In this document: positions 7,264-15,802 of the stretch, one piece after another
Layout of the letters: each line of letters starts with the position of its first letter
Numbering within the stretch: position 1 is the stretch's first letter
Source of the DNA: an uncultured Paenibacillaceae bacterium
GTDB lineage: Bacteria > Bacillota > Bacilli > Paenibacillales > DA-C8
Direction: 5' to 3'
Length of the DNA stretch: 33,068 bases
NCBI GenBank assembly: GCA_937957685.1
Contig: CALGAO010000110.1
Span: forward strand, 1 to 33,068
Position numbers and translations under genes: made by a program
The notes under the pieces: generated by a model
What the model was told of the DNA's origin: nothing
Database searches by the model: none
The model's input: the letters and a program-made list of their open reading frames with translations, nothing else

Positions 7264-7959
7264 TTGATTGATCCCTTATACTCAGTCAAATGTACCTGTT
7301 TTATGTGCGGAAATGAATATACGACTTCCAGGGTCAGGCCGAGCTTCAAGAAGCCTTCCGGGCGCGATTCGGATTTTTGCCTGCATTACACCGACATTAA
7401 TCCCGAGTATTACGTGGTCAGAGTGTGCAGATATTGCGGGTTCGCCTCAACCGAGAATTTCACGATGAAGATATCGGAATCCCAGAAGAAAAAATTCCTG
7501 GATACGATCGGCATGAATTGGACCGGACGCGATTACGGCGGGGAACGCTCCTGGAGGGATGCGCTGGAGACGTACAAGCTGGCTCTGCTCTGCGCCCAGA
7601 TCAAGGAGGAGTCGAGCCGTGTCGTAGCCGGCATCCTGCATCATATCGCCTGGATGTACCGGTACAAGGGCATGAAGGAGATGGAGGACAGATTCCTGAA
7701 GCACGCGCTGGAGGCTTACACGTCCCTGTTCGAAGGGGCGGAGAGCGAGCTGAACGACGCCAAGCTGATGTACCTGATAGGAGAGCTTAACCGCCGGCTC
7801 GGGAACTACCACGAAGCGGTCAGATGGTTCTCGCGCGTCGTCCACGACAAGCGCATCATGGATGCGAACATGATCCGCGCCAGCCGCGAGCAATGGGCGC
7901 TCATCACGGATGAACTGCGATCCGCACAAACGGAGAAAAATACAGCGAGCAGCCTATGA
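7264..7959 (+). CDS. DUF2225 family protein
   Basis: The 231-residue product has an N-terminal Cys-rich part with two CxxC pairs (CTCFMCG near residue 10 and CRYCGF near 56), as in a zinc ribbon. The rest is helical and TPR-like: DALETYKLALLCAQ, then HIAWMYRYKGM, then LNRRLGNYHEAVRWFSRVV. This matches DUF2225, a family common in Firmicutes with no known function. The start is TTG 7264 with AGGGGGAT upstream. The gene ends inside a terminator loop and overlaps the convergent yycC-like gene by 6 bp. A scaffold or adaptor role is suggested by the TPR-like repeats, but this is inference. Confidence 0.85.
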   Translation: MIDPLYSVKCTCFMCGNEYTTSRVRPSFKKPSGRDSDFCLHYTDINPEYYVVRVCRYCGFASTENFTMKISESQKKKFLDTIGMNWTGRDYGGERSWRDALETYKLALLCAQIKEESSRVVAGILHHIAWMYRYKGMKEMEDRFLKHALEAYTSLFEGAESELNDAKLMYLIGELNRRLGNYHEAVRWFSRVVHDKRIMDANMIRASREQWALITDELRSAQTEKNTASSL

Positions 7960-7967
7960 CTGCTCGC
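7945..7967. terminator. Bidirectional terminator holding two stop codons
   Basis: GCGAGCAG (7945-7952) pairs with CTGCTCGC (7960-7967) around a 7-nt loop. TTTTCT follows on the plus strand, and a T-rich stretch (TGTATTTTT) follows on the minus strand. Both the DUF2225 stop (TGA ending 7959) and the opposing gene's stop (TAG at 7956-7954) lie in the loop. Confidence 0.85.
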
Positions 7968-8124
7968 TTTTCTGTTCATCAGCATTGCTGTGATCCTTGC
8001 GCGCAAGCTCCGCCAGCTTCTGCATCAGGATATGTTGCGGCATGTGCAGCAGATGCTCCAGCGGCACGTTCAGCTCCCTGGCCAGTTTCTGCGCGGTTTC
8101 CGGCGATATCTGCAAAGGCCTCAT
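7954..8124 (-). CDS. yycC: YycC-like small protein
   Basis: The 56-residue product begins MRPLQISPETAQKLARELNV and continues with PLEHLLHMPQHILMQKLAEL. The pattern of a short helix, a conserved MPQH(I/L)L segment and a charged tail fits the small YycC-like family of Bacillales as I remember it; no function is known. The ATG at 8124 is preceded by AAGGAGG 7 nt upstream, which is strong support for translation. It converges on the DUF2225 gene, overlapping it by 6 bp, and uses the same terminator. Confidence 0.7.
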   Translation of the reverse strand: MRPLQISPETAQKLARELNVPLEHLLHMPQHILMQKLAELARKDHSNADEQKSEQS

Positions 8125-8210
8125 GCGACAGCCTCCTTCTCATGTCATTCACCAACAGCATAGACCAGGGAGGAGGCCTGCGTCAAATGGCAGGTGATAG
8201 CCGGCAGGGA

Positions 8211-9470
<1,260 letters not shown>

Positions 9471-9614
9471 AGGCATATCTCCTTTATGTATTTGATGGGA
9501 TTATAGGAGCATTATAACATCAGTTTCATGATACGGTCTATGCCAAACATCGATGAAAACCGAGCGAAATCGTCAAAATTAAGTGAATATTATATATATT
9601 ATGATAATTTCATA

Positions 9615-9643
9615 TTGAAGCAGGAAAATAGAACTAGTATAAT
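9615..9643 (+). promoter_or_regulatory. Strong sigma-A type promoter
   Basis: TTGAAG (9615-9620), a 17-bp spacer and TATAAT (9638-9643) lie in an AT-rich stretch that starts near 9570. The start codon of the next gene is 56 bp downstream. Confidence 0.75.
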
Positions 9644-9699
9644 TGTAATTGCCTCTCAATTTTTACAAATTCATCCTGAAAAGGAGAAGGAGGGAAGTA

Positions 9700-10092
9700 A
9701 TGAATCTGGAGCATATGCCTTTGGTCAGACAGCTTGACCTTGTGTTTCGCCAACTGAATGATGAGTTAGCTCAGTTGAGTTCCGGTCTTATCTTTGTTCA
9801 TATTCGCAATAATGTTATCGGGAAGTTCGGCATACGACATGACCCGATCCAGTCCAGGGGAGGCGGACTGAAGCCTCGGGGTCAAGGCTTGAGCGAGATG
9901 CATCGCATGGCGTTCCGCCAGCTCGCACTGGAATCGCTGAAGTACAAGACCAATTGGACGCATGGCGAGATCCAGTTCGAATTCGCCCTGCAGAACAATA
10001 TGCTGGTGGCCAGCGTGCAGTTCGAATCCAATTACAATATGGCCGCCCTGTTCGGTCGAGACAAGCAGGCGAAGTTGACGACAGGCATATGA
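9700..10092 (+). CDS. Unrecognised 130-aa soluble protein
   Basis: The ATG at 9700 has GGAGAAGGAGGG just upstream and a clear promoter at 9615, so the gene is well supported. The protein has a helical N-terminus (LVRQLDLVFRQLNDELAQL), a strand-rich part (GLIFVHIRNNVIGKFGIRHD) and a C-terminal beta hairpin-like end (HGEIQFEFALQNNMLVASVQFESNYNMAALF). There is no signal peptide, membrane span or cysteine motif. I do not recognise the family. It is a single-gene unit that ends at a long hairpin and converges on a 56-aa gene. Confidence 0.8.
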   Translation: MNLEHMPLVRQLDLVFRQLNDELAQLSSGLIFVHIRNNVIGKFGIRHDPIQSRGGGLKPRGQGLSEMHRMAFRQLALESLKYKTNWTHGEIQFEFALQNNMLVASVQFESNYNMAALFGRDKQAKLTTGI

Positions 10093-10107
10093 GTCAGTCT
10101 GCGACGA

Positions 10108-10158
10108 GCAACAGAAAAGCTGTGCAGCGTGTACTGCGCTGCACAGCTTTTCCGTTGC
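10108..10158. terminator. Long 22-bp stem terminator between convergent genes
   Basis: The arms 10108-10129 and 10137-10158 pair over 22 bp with one mismatch around a 7-nt loop. T-runs lie within the arms (GCTTTTCC and its complement), so the structure can end transcription from both sides. It follows the stop at 10092 by 15 bp. Confidence 0.75.
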
Positions 10159-10215
10159 TCCCTGGAATCTCAGCCGCCGCCGGAGAAGGTGGGCCGAACG
10201 AACCGGCTTGCCGGC

Positions 10216-10386
10216 TCAGCGATTTCCGTCATCGGACTCAGCCTTCACTTCCTTCACGCGGCCCTGCTCATCGATCCGAATCAGGCCGTCCTCCGTCTTC
10301 ATGATGCCATCGCTCGTTCCGGCGGCGTACACATCGGATAGCTGCTCTTTCGTGATATCGCTTCCCTGCTTGTTCGCTTCAGGCAT
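10216..10386 (-). CDS. Small acidic hypothetical protein, 56 aa
   Basis: An ATG at 10386 sits 6 nt after AAGGAGG, a near-ideal ribosome site. The 56-residue product starts MPEANKQGSDITKEQLSDVY and ends in an acidic tail. It is hydrophilic, with no membrane span or cysteine. Its middle (DGIMKTEDGLIRIDEQGRVKEV) looks like a short beta meander. I do not recognise it. It lies downstream of the SASP gene on the same strand with a 54-bp gap, so it could be expressed in the forespore from the same transcript, which is inference. Confidence 0.65.
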   Translation of the reverse strand: MPEANKQGSDITKEQLSDVYAAGTSDGIMKTEDGLIRIDEQGRVKEVKAESDDGNR

Positions 10387-10440
10387 TCCTGACCTCCTTC
10401 CGGTGTATGGCGTCGGCTGACTGCCCGGGTTCTCTGCGGA

Positions 10441-10665
10441 TCAGCGGAACGTGCCTGCCAGCGTCTGCTCGGCGATCTGCACCAGTCTGCGCACCATATG
10501 TCCGCCGATTGCCCCGGTGTCGCGCGTCGCCACATACCCCATGTAGCCGTCCTGCGGGATCTGAATGCCGAGTTCCTGGGCCACCTCATACTTCAGTTGT
10601 TCAAGGGCGTTTACGGAAATCGGCACAACCAGAGTGTTGGATGAACGGGACTGTCCTTGAGCCAT
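10441..10665 (-). CDS. Alpha/beta-type small acid-soluble spore protein
   Basis: The 74-residue protein has both SASP signature regions: LKYEVAQELGI (with the GPR protease cleavage site) and GAIGGHMVRRLVQIAEQ. Such proteins coat and protect DNA in the dormant spore and are degraded to amino acids at germination. The start is ATG 10665 behind GGAGG with an 8-nt gap. A CATAATA -10 element of the sigma-G type lies upstream at 10696-10690. Its N-terminal half (GQSRSSNTLVVP) is nearly identical to that of the second SASP at 12560, so the two are close paralogues flanking trpS. Confidence 0.96.
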   Translation of the reverse strand: MAQGQSRSSNTLVVPISVNALEQLKYEVAQELGIQIPQDGYMGYVATRDTGAIGGHMVRRLVQIAEQTLAGTFR

Positions 10666-10689
10666 TCGTATCACCTCCGTTTATGAAGG

Positions 10690-10719
10690 TATTATGCACC
10701 AGCGTTGAAAAATTACGCT
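10690..10719 (-). promoter_or_regulatory. Probable sigma-G promoter of the SASP gene
   Basis: On the minus strand CATAATA (10696-10690) matches the sigma-G/F -10 CATACTA in six of seven positions. AGCGTA (10719-10714) sits 17 bp upstream as a weak -35. Confidence 0.5.
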
Positions 10720-10761
10720 TGAACTGGGAAGGAAAATGGAGGAAAACGGCATGGCGCGCTC

Positions 10762-10790
10762 TTGACAATCGATCTCCGATCATGTAAAGT
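10762..10790 (+). promoter_or_regulatory. Sigma-A promoter of the trpS leader
   Basis: A perfect TTGACA (10762-10767) is followed after 17 bp by TAAAGT (10785-10790), four of six matches to TATAAT. The T-box leader starts directly downstream. Confidence 0.7.
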
Positions 10791-10799
10791 ATATGATCA

Positions 10800-11106
10800 A
10801 AAATGGTCATCCCGGAATGTTCATATTTGGCGATGAAAGAAGGAAGTAAGCCGAGAGGTCACATCTCAAGAGAGCCGATGGTTGGTGTGAATCGGTGTTG
10901 TGCGCGGCTGAATGGGTTCTTGAGCTCGAAGCTGAAACGACTCCGGCGCGGCGCCCATGCGCAAGGCGCGAGAGGAGGAGTAGGCGGAGCGGTTGGTCCC
11001 CGTTACGGGACCTGGAGACAGCGGTCCGCTGCCCCTTGTGGCAGAGCGATGGCTGTGAATAAGGGTGGTACCACGGCTCTTCGTCCCTTGACGGAGGGCC
11101 TTTTTT
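10800..11106 (+). promoter_or_regulatory. Tryptophan T-box riboswitch
   Basis: The leader of trpS has the T-box motif AAGGGTGGTACCACG at 11061-11075. A terminator hairpin follows (arms 11075-11085 and 11090-11100, then TTTTTT). Stem I elements are visible: GAGAGCC and GTTGGTG near 10870-10888, and the specifier region CTGAATGGGTTC, whose UGG at 10913-10915 is the Trp codon. Uncharged tRNA-Trp should pair with the specifier and T-box, favour the antiterminator and switch on trpS. The 5' limit is approximate. Confidence 0.95.
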
Positions 11107-11144
11107 ATTTCCCAATATTCAATTCAAGAGGGAGTCTGATTCAC

Positions 11145-12125
11145 ATGGCAAGAGTACTGTCAGGCATTCAGCCCAGCGGTCAACTGACGCTCGGCAACTA
11201 CATCGGCGCGTTGCAGAACTTCGTCAAGCTGCAGCACGAGCATGAATGCTTCTTCATGGTCGTGGATCTGCATGCCATCACGGTGCCCCAGGATCCGGCC
11301 CAGCTGCTCGAGCAGACGAAGTCGGTGGCGGCGCTGTTCCTCGCGGCCGGCATCGATCCGGACAAATCTGCGGTATACCTGCAATCCCACGTGCCCGCTC
11401 ATCCGGAGCTCGGATGGATCCTGACGACGCTTACGTATATGGGCGAACTGGAGCGGATGACGCAGTTCAAGGAGAAATCGGCGGGCAAGGAATCGATCGG
11501 CGCGGGCCTGTTCGTCTATCCGTCGCTCATGGCGGCCGATATCCTGATCTACAACGCGGATCTGGTGCCGGTGGGGGACGACCAGAAGCAGCACCTGGAG
11601 CTGACGCGGGACCTGGCGCATCGGTTCAACACTCGCTTCGGCGAGACGTTCACGATACCGGAGCCTTACATTCCCAAGGTAGGCGCCCGCATCATGTCGC
11701 TCGACGATGCGTCGAAGAAGATGAGCAAGAGCAATCCGAATCCGAACAGCTACATCGCCATCCTGGACGCTCCCGACGTCATCCGCAAGAAGATCAGCCG
11801 CGCGACGACGGACTCGGGTCGCGAGGTTCGCTACGATCCGGAGAACAAGCCGGAGATCAGCAACCTGATCGGCATCTATACGCACTGCTCCGGCATGTCG
11901 ATACCGGAGATCGAGGCGCTGTATGAAGGCAGAGGGTACGGGGATTTCAAGAAGGATCTGGCCGAGCATGTGGTGAATACCCTTGAACCGATCCAGAAGC
12001 GCTACGCGGAGATTCGATCCTCCGGCGAGCTGGAAGCCATCCTGCGCCGGGGAGCGGAGAGAGCTTCGGCGGTGGCTGGTGAAACCCTGCGCATCGTCAA
12101 GGAGAAGATGGGCTTCCTCGTCTGA
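11145..12125 (+). CDS. trpS: Tryptophanyl-tRNA synthetase
   Basis: This class I synthetase charges tRNA-Trp. The 326-residue product has the HIGH-type motif in PSGQLTLGNY (10-19) and an exact KMSKS at 192-196. It also has the typical TrpRS segments GDDQKQHLELTRDLAHRFN and the C-terminal helical tail. The length is standard for bacterial TrpRS. ATG 11145 follows GAGGGAG by about 10 nt; the open frame continues upstream only through the riboswitch. Expression is controlled by the T-box leader with a Trp specifier codon. Confidence 0.97.
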   Translation: MARVLSGIQPSGQLTLGNYIGALQNFVKLQHEHECFFMVVDLHAITVPQDPAQLLEQTKSVAALFLAAGIDPDKSAVYLQSHVPAHPELGWILTTLTYMGELERMTQFKEKSAGKESIGAGLFVYPSLMAADILIYNADLVPVGDDQKQHLELTRDLAHRFNTRFGETFTIPEPYIPKVGARIMSLDDASKKMSKSNPNPNSYIAILDAPDVIRKKISRATTDSGREVRYDPENKPEISNLIGIYTHCSGMSIPEIEALYEGRGYGDFKKDLAEHVVNTLEPIQKRYAEIRSSGELEAILRRGAERASAVAGETLRIVKEKMGFLV

Positions 12126-12244
12126 TGCGGCGGATGGCGTCCGTCGCGGATCGTCACGATGCCGCGCGCTTCACGCGCAGGCTTGTCCTATGAGAGCCGG
12201 AGTCAGCCGATGCCTTGCGGGATGCGCTCCGGCATTTCTCGGCA

Positions 12245-12421
12245 TCATGGCTGCTTCTTGCGCATGCGCGCCCTGACGATGAAGCCGAGGCCGATATGCA
12301 GGACGGTCAGGGCAGCGAGCAGGACCGTCACTCCTGCATGACGAAAGCTGATGGAGCCGGCTGTTACGGCCAGCAGCACGGTGCCGACGATGGCGAAGTA
12401 TAATGCGAGGCCTTTGTTCAT
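12245..12421 (-). CDS. Small two-span membrane protein, YlaF/DUF5325-like (tentative)
   Basis: The 58-residue protein from ATG 12421 has two hydrophobic helices (about residues 4-24 and 30-49) and a basic C-terminus (RARMRKKQ). AAAGGA lies about 12 nt upstream; an in-frame ATG at 12448 has no ribosome site. The layout resembles the small DUF5325 membrane proteins of Bacillales, but the match is by eye. The 119-bp gap between the trpS stop and this gene's stop holds only a weak inverted repeat (12196-12202 with 12227-12233). Confidence 0.6.
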   Translation of the reverse strand: MNKGLALYFAIVGTVLLAVTAGSISFRHAGVTVLLAALTVLHIGLGFIVRARMRKKQP

Positions 12422-12469
12422 GGCGGGATCAGTTCCTTTCATGCTCATGATGATTTGATGCTGGCTGCA

Positions 12470-12499
12470 TGCATATTATCTTTTTATTGTATCATACTA
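12470..12499 (+). promoter_or_regulatory. Sigma-G promoter of the second SASP gene
   Basis: TGCATA (12470-12475) and CATACTA (12493-12499) with a 17-bp spacer agree well with the sigma-G consensus (TGnATA / CATACTA). The SASP start codon is 60 bp downstream. Forespore expression is expected. Confidence 0.75.
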
Positions 12500-12559
12500 A
12501 TCTCTGCAAGCTTGCATCAATAATCTGAAGAGTGCAGATTGAAAGGAGTGCGTCAAGTA

Positions 12560-12787
12560 ATGGCAAGGGGTCAATCTCGCAGCAGCAACACTTTGGTTGT
12601 GCCTCAGGCAAGTTATGCGCTGGATCAATTGAAATATGAAGTGGCCCAGGAGCTCGGCATTCAGATCCCGCAAGATGGTTATATGGGCAATATGGCAACA
12701 CGTGACGCAGGTGCTATCGGGGGCCATATCACACGTCGTCTCGTGCAGATTGCCGAGCAAGCTCTGTCTGGGGCACAGGTAAGATAA
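12560..12787 (+). CDS. Alpha/beta-type small acid-soluble spore protein (second copy)
   Basis: The 75-residue protein carries LKYEVAQELGI and GAIGGHITRRLVQIAEQ, the two SASP signatures. It binds spore DNA in an A-like form and is cut by the GPR protease on germination. ATG 12560 gives MARGQSRSSN, which aligns exactly with the start of the copy at 10665; AAAGGAG is 11 nt upstream, somewhat far. It differs from its paralogue mainly in the linker after VVP and at the C-terminus. It has its own sigma-G promoter and a strong terminator, so it is a single-gene unit. Confidence 0.96.
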   Translation: MARGQSRSSNTLVVPQASYALDQLKYEVAQELGIQIPQDGYMGNMATRDAGAIGGHITRRLVQIAEQALSGAQVR

Positions 12788-12812
12788 TCGTCTGATCGAC
12801 CCAGGAGTCAAG

Positions 12813-12859
12813 GAGGGCTGGCCTCCGGAAGCAGTGGTCTTCCGGATGGGCCAGCCCTT
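12813..12859. terminator. Strong terminator after the second SASP gene
   Basis: AGGGCTGGCC (12813-12822) pairs with GGCCAGCCCT (12848-12857), and an inner CCGGAAG/CTTCCGG stem (12824-12830 with 12838-12844) extends it. TTT follows. It lies between the SASP gene and the convergent membrane-protein gene. Confidence 0.7.
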
Positions 12860-12919
12860 TGGTCTGTCCGGCAGGTCTGACGGCAGGATCCTGTCCGCCT
12901 GCCGCCTGCCGTATAGTCT

Positions 12920-13897
12920 CTATGTCAGGCGCAGCCTCTTCTTCAGCTTCGCGTCGCTCAGCCACCCCACATAAGAGTCGATCGGCCTGAGCTTGCGATC
13001 GAACAGCACGATCGCCACGAACGGATATTGCTTGCGGTGGCGATAGCGCATATCCGTCCAGCGGACCTCGTATCCCCATTCATGCTCGATGCAGGTGGCG
13101 CAGGCGTATCGGGTCAGTTGCAGCAGGGCGGCGACGTCCGCCTGCTGTTTCGAGGCTTCCACGGCCGGATGGTCATCGCAGCGGGCATGCGCCACCCATC
13201 TCAGCCTTCGCTTGCTCCACTCCCCGATGCGGTAAGAGCCATCCGCCCGCGTCTTGACAATATTCCATATCCCAATCTTGTAAGTGGGGAAAATCTCGTA
13301 GGCGTCGCCCACCTGATGTTCCGGATCGATGCGGGGGAGCTTGCGCTTCAGGAACGCATGGGCAAGCGTGCGCCACAGATAGTATGCCGCCAGGAGCCCG
13401 TACAGGGAGACGAAGATGCGCTCGGGAGGCCAGGCCTGCGACAGCCACAGCAGGATGGCGATCAGGTGCGATGTGAAGATGATGGGATCGAAGATATGGA
13501 TGATATTCCAGGCGATCCATCGCTTGCTCAGCGGACGCAAGGCCTGGGTGCCGTAAGCGTTGAACAGGTCCTGCGCGACATGGAAGCATACGGCCGCACA
13601 TACCCAGGCAGCGAGATGGTCGATGTGACCTGTGCCGGTGACGAGCGCGGCACCTGCCGTGACAAGCACGGTCCAGATGAACAGGGCGGGAAGCGAATGT
13701 GACGCTCCGCGATGATGCCGTATATACAGCGCATTGCTTCTGATGCGAAGCAGCGTGTCGAGATCGGGGGCCTGCGAACCGGCTACCGTGCCGATGGCCA
13801 CTGCCACGGCCAGATTCTGATCCGCGGCAACCAGCGGATCGACGTGTGCCAGTCCGGCGAGTCCGATGCCCACAACGAGATGAGTAGCCGTATCCAC
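12920..13897 (-). CDS. YfhP-like membrane-bound metal-dependent hydrolase family
   Basis: The 325-residue protein starts with MDTATHLVVGIGLAGLA and has the DUF457/YdjM-type pattern: an N-terminal H in THL, then APDLDTLLRI and a HHRGASHS motif (H-H-R-G-x-x-H), with several membrane helices up to about residue 180. The second half is soluble and basic. The nearest known family is B. subtilis YfhP. The His/Asp residues could bind a metal, and the enzyme activity is unproven. The GTG at 13897 has AGGAGG 7 nt upstream. It is followed by its own gap and lies downstream of gerQ on the same strand, separated by a terminator. Confidence 0.8.
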   Translation of the reverse strand: MDTATHLVVGIGLAGLAHVDPLVAADQNLAVAVAIGTVAGSQAPDLDTLLRIRSNALYIRHHRGASHSLPALFIWTVLVTAGAALVTGTGHIDHLAAWVCAAVCFHVAQDLFNAYGTQALRPLSKRWIAWNIIHIFDPIIFTSHLIAILLWLSQAWPPERIFVSLYGLLAAYYLWRTLAHAFLKRKLPRIDPEHQVGDAYEIFPTYKIGIWNIVKTRADGSYRIGEWSKRRLRWVAHARCDDHPAVEASKQQADVAALLQLTRYACATCIEHEWGYEVRWTDMRYRHRKQYPFVAIVLFDRKLRPIDSYVGWLSDAKLKKRLRLT

Positions 13898-14083
13898 CTT
13901 CTGTCCTCCTGTCTGTCGGGTTGGTCGATATATGGCAGTTCCCGTCAGGATCCATCCTGCTTCGTACCAATTGGAATCCGCATATTCGCCATACGTGGGT
14001 TAGACTCTCCATATGCTGCATCCAATTAGGATTGCCCAGTCTGTTCGTTCGAAAACGTAAGCGCGCAAAAATTGATGGGCGAC

Positions 14084-14129
14084 AAAAAATCCGCCTTATA
14101 CCGGCAACACAAGCGGTAAATCAGCGGAT
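14084..14129 (-). terminator. Intrinsic terminator of gerQ
   Basis: On the minus strand ATCCGC (14129-14124) pairs with GCGGAT (14094-14089), with an inner TTTACCG/CGGTA stem, and a run of six T follows. It is 15 bp past the gerQ stop. The rest of the gap to the next gene (13898-14083) shows only short CCAATTGG-type inverted pieces and no convincing gene. Confidence 0.65.
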
Positions 14130-14143
14130 CATCCCACGCGCGA

Positions 14144-14539
14144 TCAGAAATAATTCAATTCCTCATCAAAGGTGATATAGTCCAGGTTCACCATCAGCAG
14201 CAAGTAGCGCATGCCCGTGCGCGGATCGCTGATGATGATGTGATCCCGTCCGGCCGCTTCGAGCACGCCCTTGAAGATCTTGGCATTCCATTCGGAATTG
14301 TTCTCGAACGTCATGTAGATCGTGGCGACCTTGCCAAGATTGAGGCGCAGGATATTCTCAATGAATGATTCCTCCAGCGGCAGCTGGCCCGGAGTCTGCG
14401 TGCCGATCTGCCCGGTTTGCTGCGCGCTGTAGCCTGGTATCCCGGGCGGCGTGACGGCCTGCTGGGTGATATACGTCTGCCCGGAAGCCGGGTAGCCGTA
14501 TGGAGCGGCCATGCTCATGGGGTATTGGGAGTAAGTCAT
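14144..14539 (-). CDS. gerQ: Spore coat protein GerQ
   Basis: GerQ is an inner coat protein that is crosslinked by transglutaminase Tgl and helps localise the cortex lytic enzyme CwlJ. The 131-residue product has the expected Gln-, Pro- and Tyr-rich N-terminus (residues 1-52, with QQ and TQTPGQ). A conserved C-terminal domain follows with LPLEESFIENILRLNLGK, YMTFENNSEWNAKIFKG and DHIIISDPRTGMRYLLLMVNLDYITFDEE. ATG 14539 follows AAGGAGG by 10 nt. The tail of the domain ends close to the usual family end. cwlJ is not adjacent here. Confidence 0.94.
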   Translation of the reverse strand: MTYSQYPMSMAAPYGYPASGQTYITQQAVTPPGIPGYSAQQTGQIGTQTPGQLPLEESFIENILRLNLGKVATIYMTFENNSEWNAKIFKGVLEAAGRDHIIISDPRTGMRYLLLMVNLDYITFDEELNYF

Positions 14540-14787
14540 GGGTTCACATCCTCCTTGATCGTGATCAGATTACTTGAGAGCTTCAAGCGGAATAGGCGAA
14601 TATCTTCATTGCTAATGTATTGCGGTCCGATCCGCGAGGTGAGAGGGATATCCGCCCATTTTTGCCCAGGAGAAGCGTCATGCGCCCTTCGCGCGGGCCG
14701 ATGACGGTCCCGAGGTCAGGTGTCAAGGTCTTCGGACGAGCAGAAGGGCCCGAGTTCCGACAATATCTTGAACAATGCCTTTCGACA
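14540..14787. other. Gap upstream of gerQ with no firm gene
   Basis: Between gerQ and the ctaB promoter I see no well-supported gene. A minus-strand frame at about 14583-14740 encodes a plausible-looking stretch (GTVIGPREGRMTLLLGKNG) followed by SPRGSD and an MKIFAY-like end. It lacks any ribosome site at its possible TTG start, so I do not call it. A sigma-E promoter for gerQ is expected here, but I could not pick one out. Confidence 0.4.
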
Positions 14788-14816
14788 TTGTAAATCGAAA
14801 TTTCGGTTGTTATGAT
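14788..14816 (+). promoter_or_regulatory. Sigma-A promoter of ctaB-sco
   Basis: TTGTAA (14788-14793), 17 bp and TATGAT (14811-14816, five of six) lie in an AT-rich patch about 87 bp before the ctaB start codon. Confidence 0.6.
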
Positions 14817-14902
14817 ATATAAAGGCATGGACTGCCCCATTTTCAACGTCTGATGTTTGATGGATGGCGCGTTTCTGCACAGGCATGAAGGAGGAAATGA
14901 AT

Positions 14903-15802
14903 TTGTCGGAAGTATCGGCAGCACCACCGCGCATCACATGGAAGGATTTCATCGCGCTGACGAAGCCGGGCATCTTGCGCTCCAATCTGTTCGCGGCGCT
15001 CGGCGGTTTCTGGGTGGCTTCCCAATGGAAGATCGACTGGCCGCTGATGATCTGGGTGCTTGTCGGCACCTTGCTCGTAATGGCCTCATCCTGTGTTTTC
15101 AATAATTACCTGGATCGCGACTTCGATATCAAGATGGAAAGGACGCGCAACAGGGCGCTGCCAGCCGGCCGCATCCATCCCCAGATCGTCTTCTGGTACG
15201 GCATGCTGCTCGGCGTTCTGGGACTTGCGATCTTCGTCGCCTTCACCAACCTGCTGACGGTGGCCCTGGCGATCATCGGGATGTTCTTCTACATCGTCGT
15301 TTACACCGCATGGCTCAAGCGGACCTCGACCTGGTCCACATCCGTGGGCGGGGTGTCGGGGGCGATGCCGCCGGTGATCGGCTATTGCGCGGTGACCGGA
15401 CGAGTCGACATGGGAGCTGTGCTGCTCTTCGCAATCCTGTTCCTGTGGCAACCTCCCCACTTCTGGGCACTCGGGATTCGCCGTCTGGACGATTATCGCA
15501 ACGCCGGATATCCGCTGCTTCCTGTCGTCAAGGGAGTGCGCCGCACCCAGTTGCAGATGATCCCCTATGTTGCGCTGCTCATCCCGGCAGGAATCCTGCT
15601 CTATACGTATGGTTATGTGAATGTCATCTTTCCGATCGTCAGCACGGTGATGGGCATCCTCTGGCTGATCATCTGCCTCCGCGGTTTACAGGCGGAAGAT
15701 CCGGTCAAGTGGTCCAAGCAGCCGTTCCTGTTCTCCATACAATATTTGATGCTCATCATCCTGCTGTTGATCTTGACTACCTCAGGGGGGTGGCTTGGTT
15801 GA
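14903..15802 (+). CDS. ctaB: Protoheme IX farnesyltransferase (heme O synthase) CtaB
   Basis: CtaB is a UbiA-family membrane prenyltransferase that adds farnesyl to heme B, giving heme O for cytochrome oxidases. The 299-residue protein has about nine membrane helices and the two Asp-rich motifs: NNYLDRDFDIKMERTRNR near residues 67-84, and the second loop with WQPPHFWALGIRRLDDYRNAGYPLLP. TTG 14903 is preferred because GGAGG lies 8 nt upstream; ATG 14897 is too close to that site and ATG 14885 lacks one. It overlaps the sco gene by 4 bp (TTGA), so the two are co-translated. ctaA, the next step, is 7.4 kb downstream. Confidence 0.95.
   Translation: MSEVSAAPPRITWKDFIALTKPGILRSNLFAALGGFWVASQWKIDWPLMIWVLVGTLLVMASSCVFNNYLDRDFDIKMERTRNRALPAGRIHPQIVFWYGMLLGVLGLAIFVAFTNLLTVALAIIGMFFYIVVYTAWLKRTSTWSTSVGGVSGAMPPVIGYCAVTGRVDMGAVLLFAILFLWQPPHFWALGIRRLDDYRNAGYPLLPVVKGVRRTQLQMIPYVALLIPAGILLYTYGYVNVIFPIVSTVMGILWLIICLRGLQAEDPVKWSKQPFLFSIQYLMLIILLLILTTSGGWLG

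Noticed and set aside
13921..14175. 84-residue plus-strand open frame between the YfhP-like gene and gerQ
   Set aside because: No ribosome site, a composition unlike a native protein, and it overlaps the gerQ terminator.
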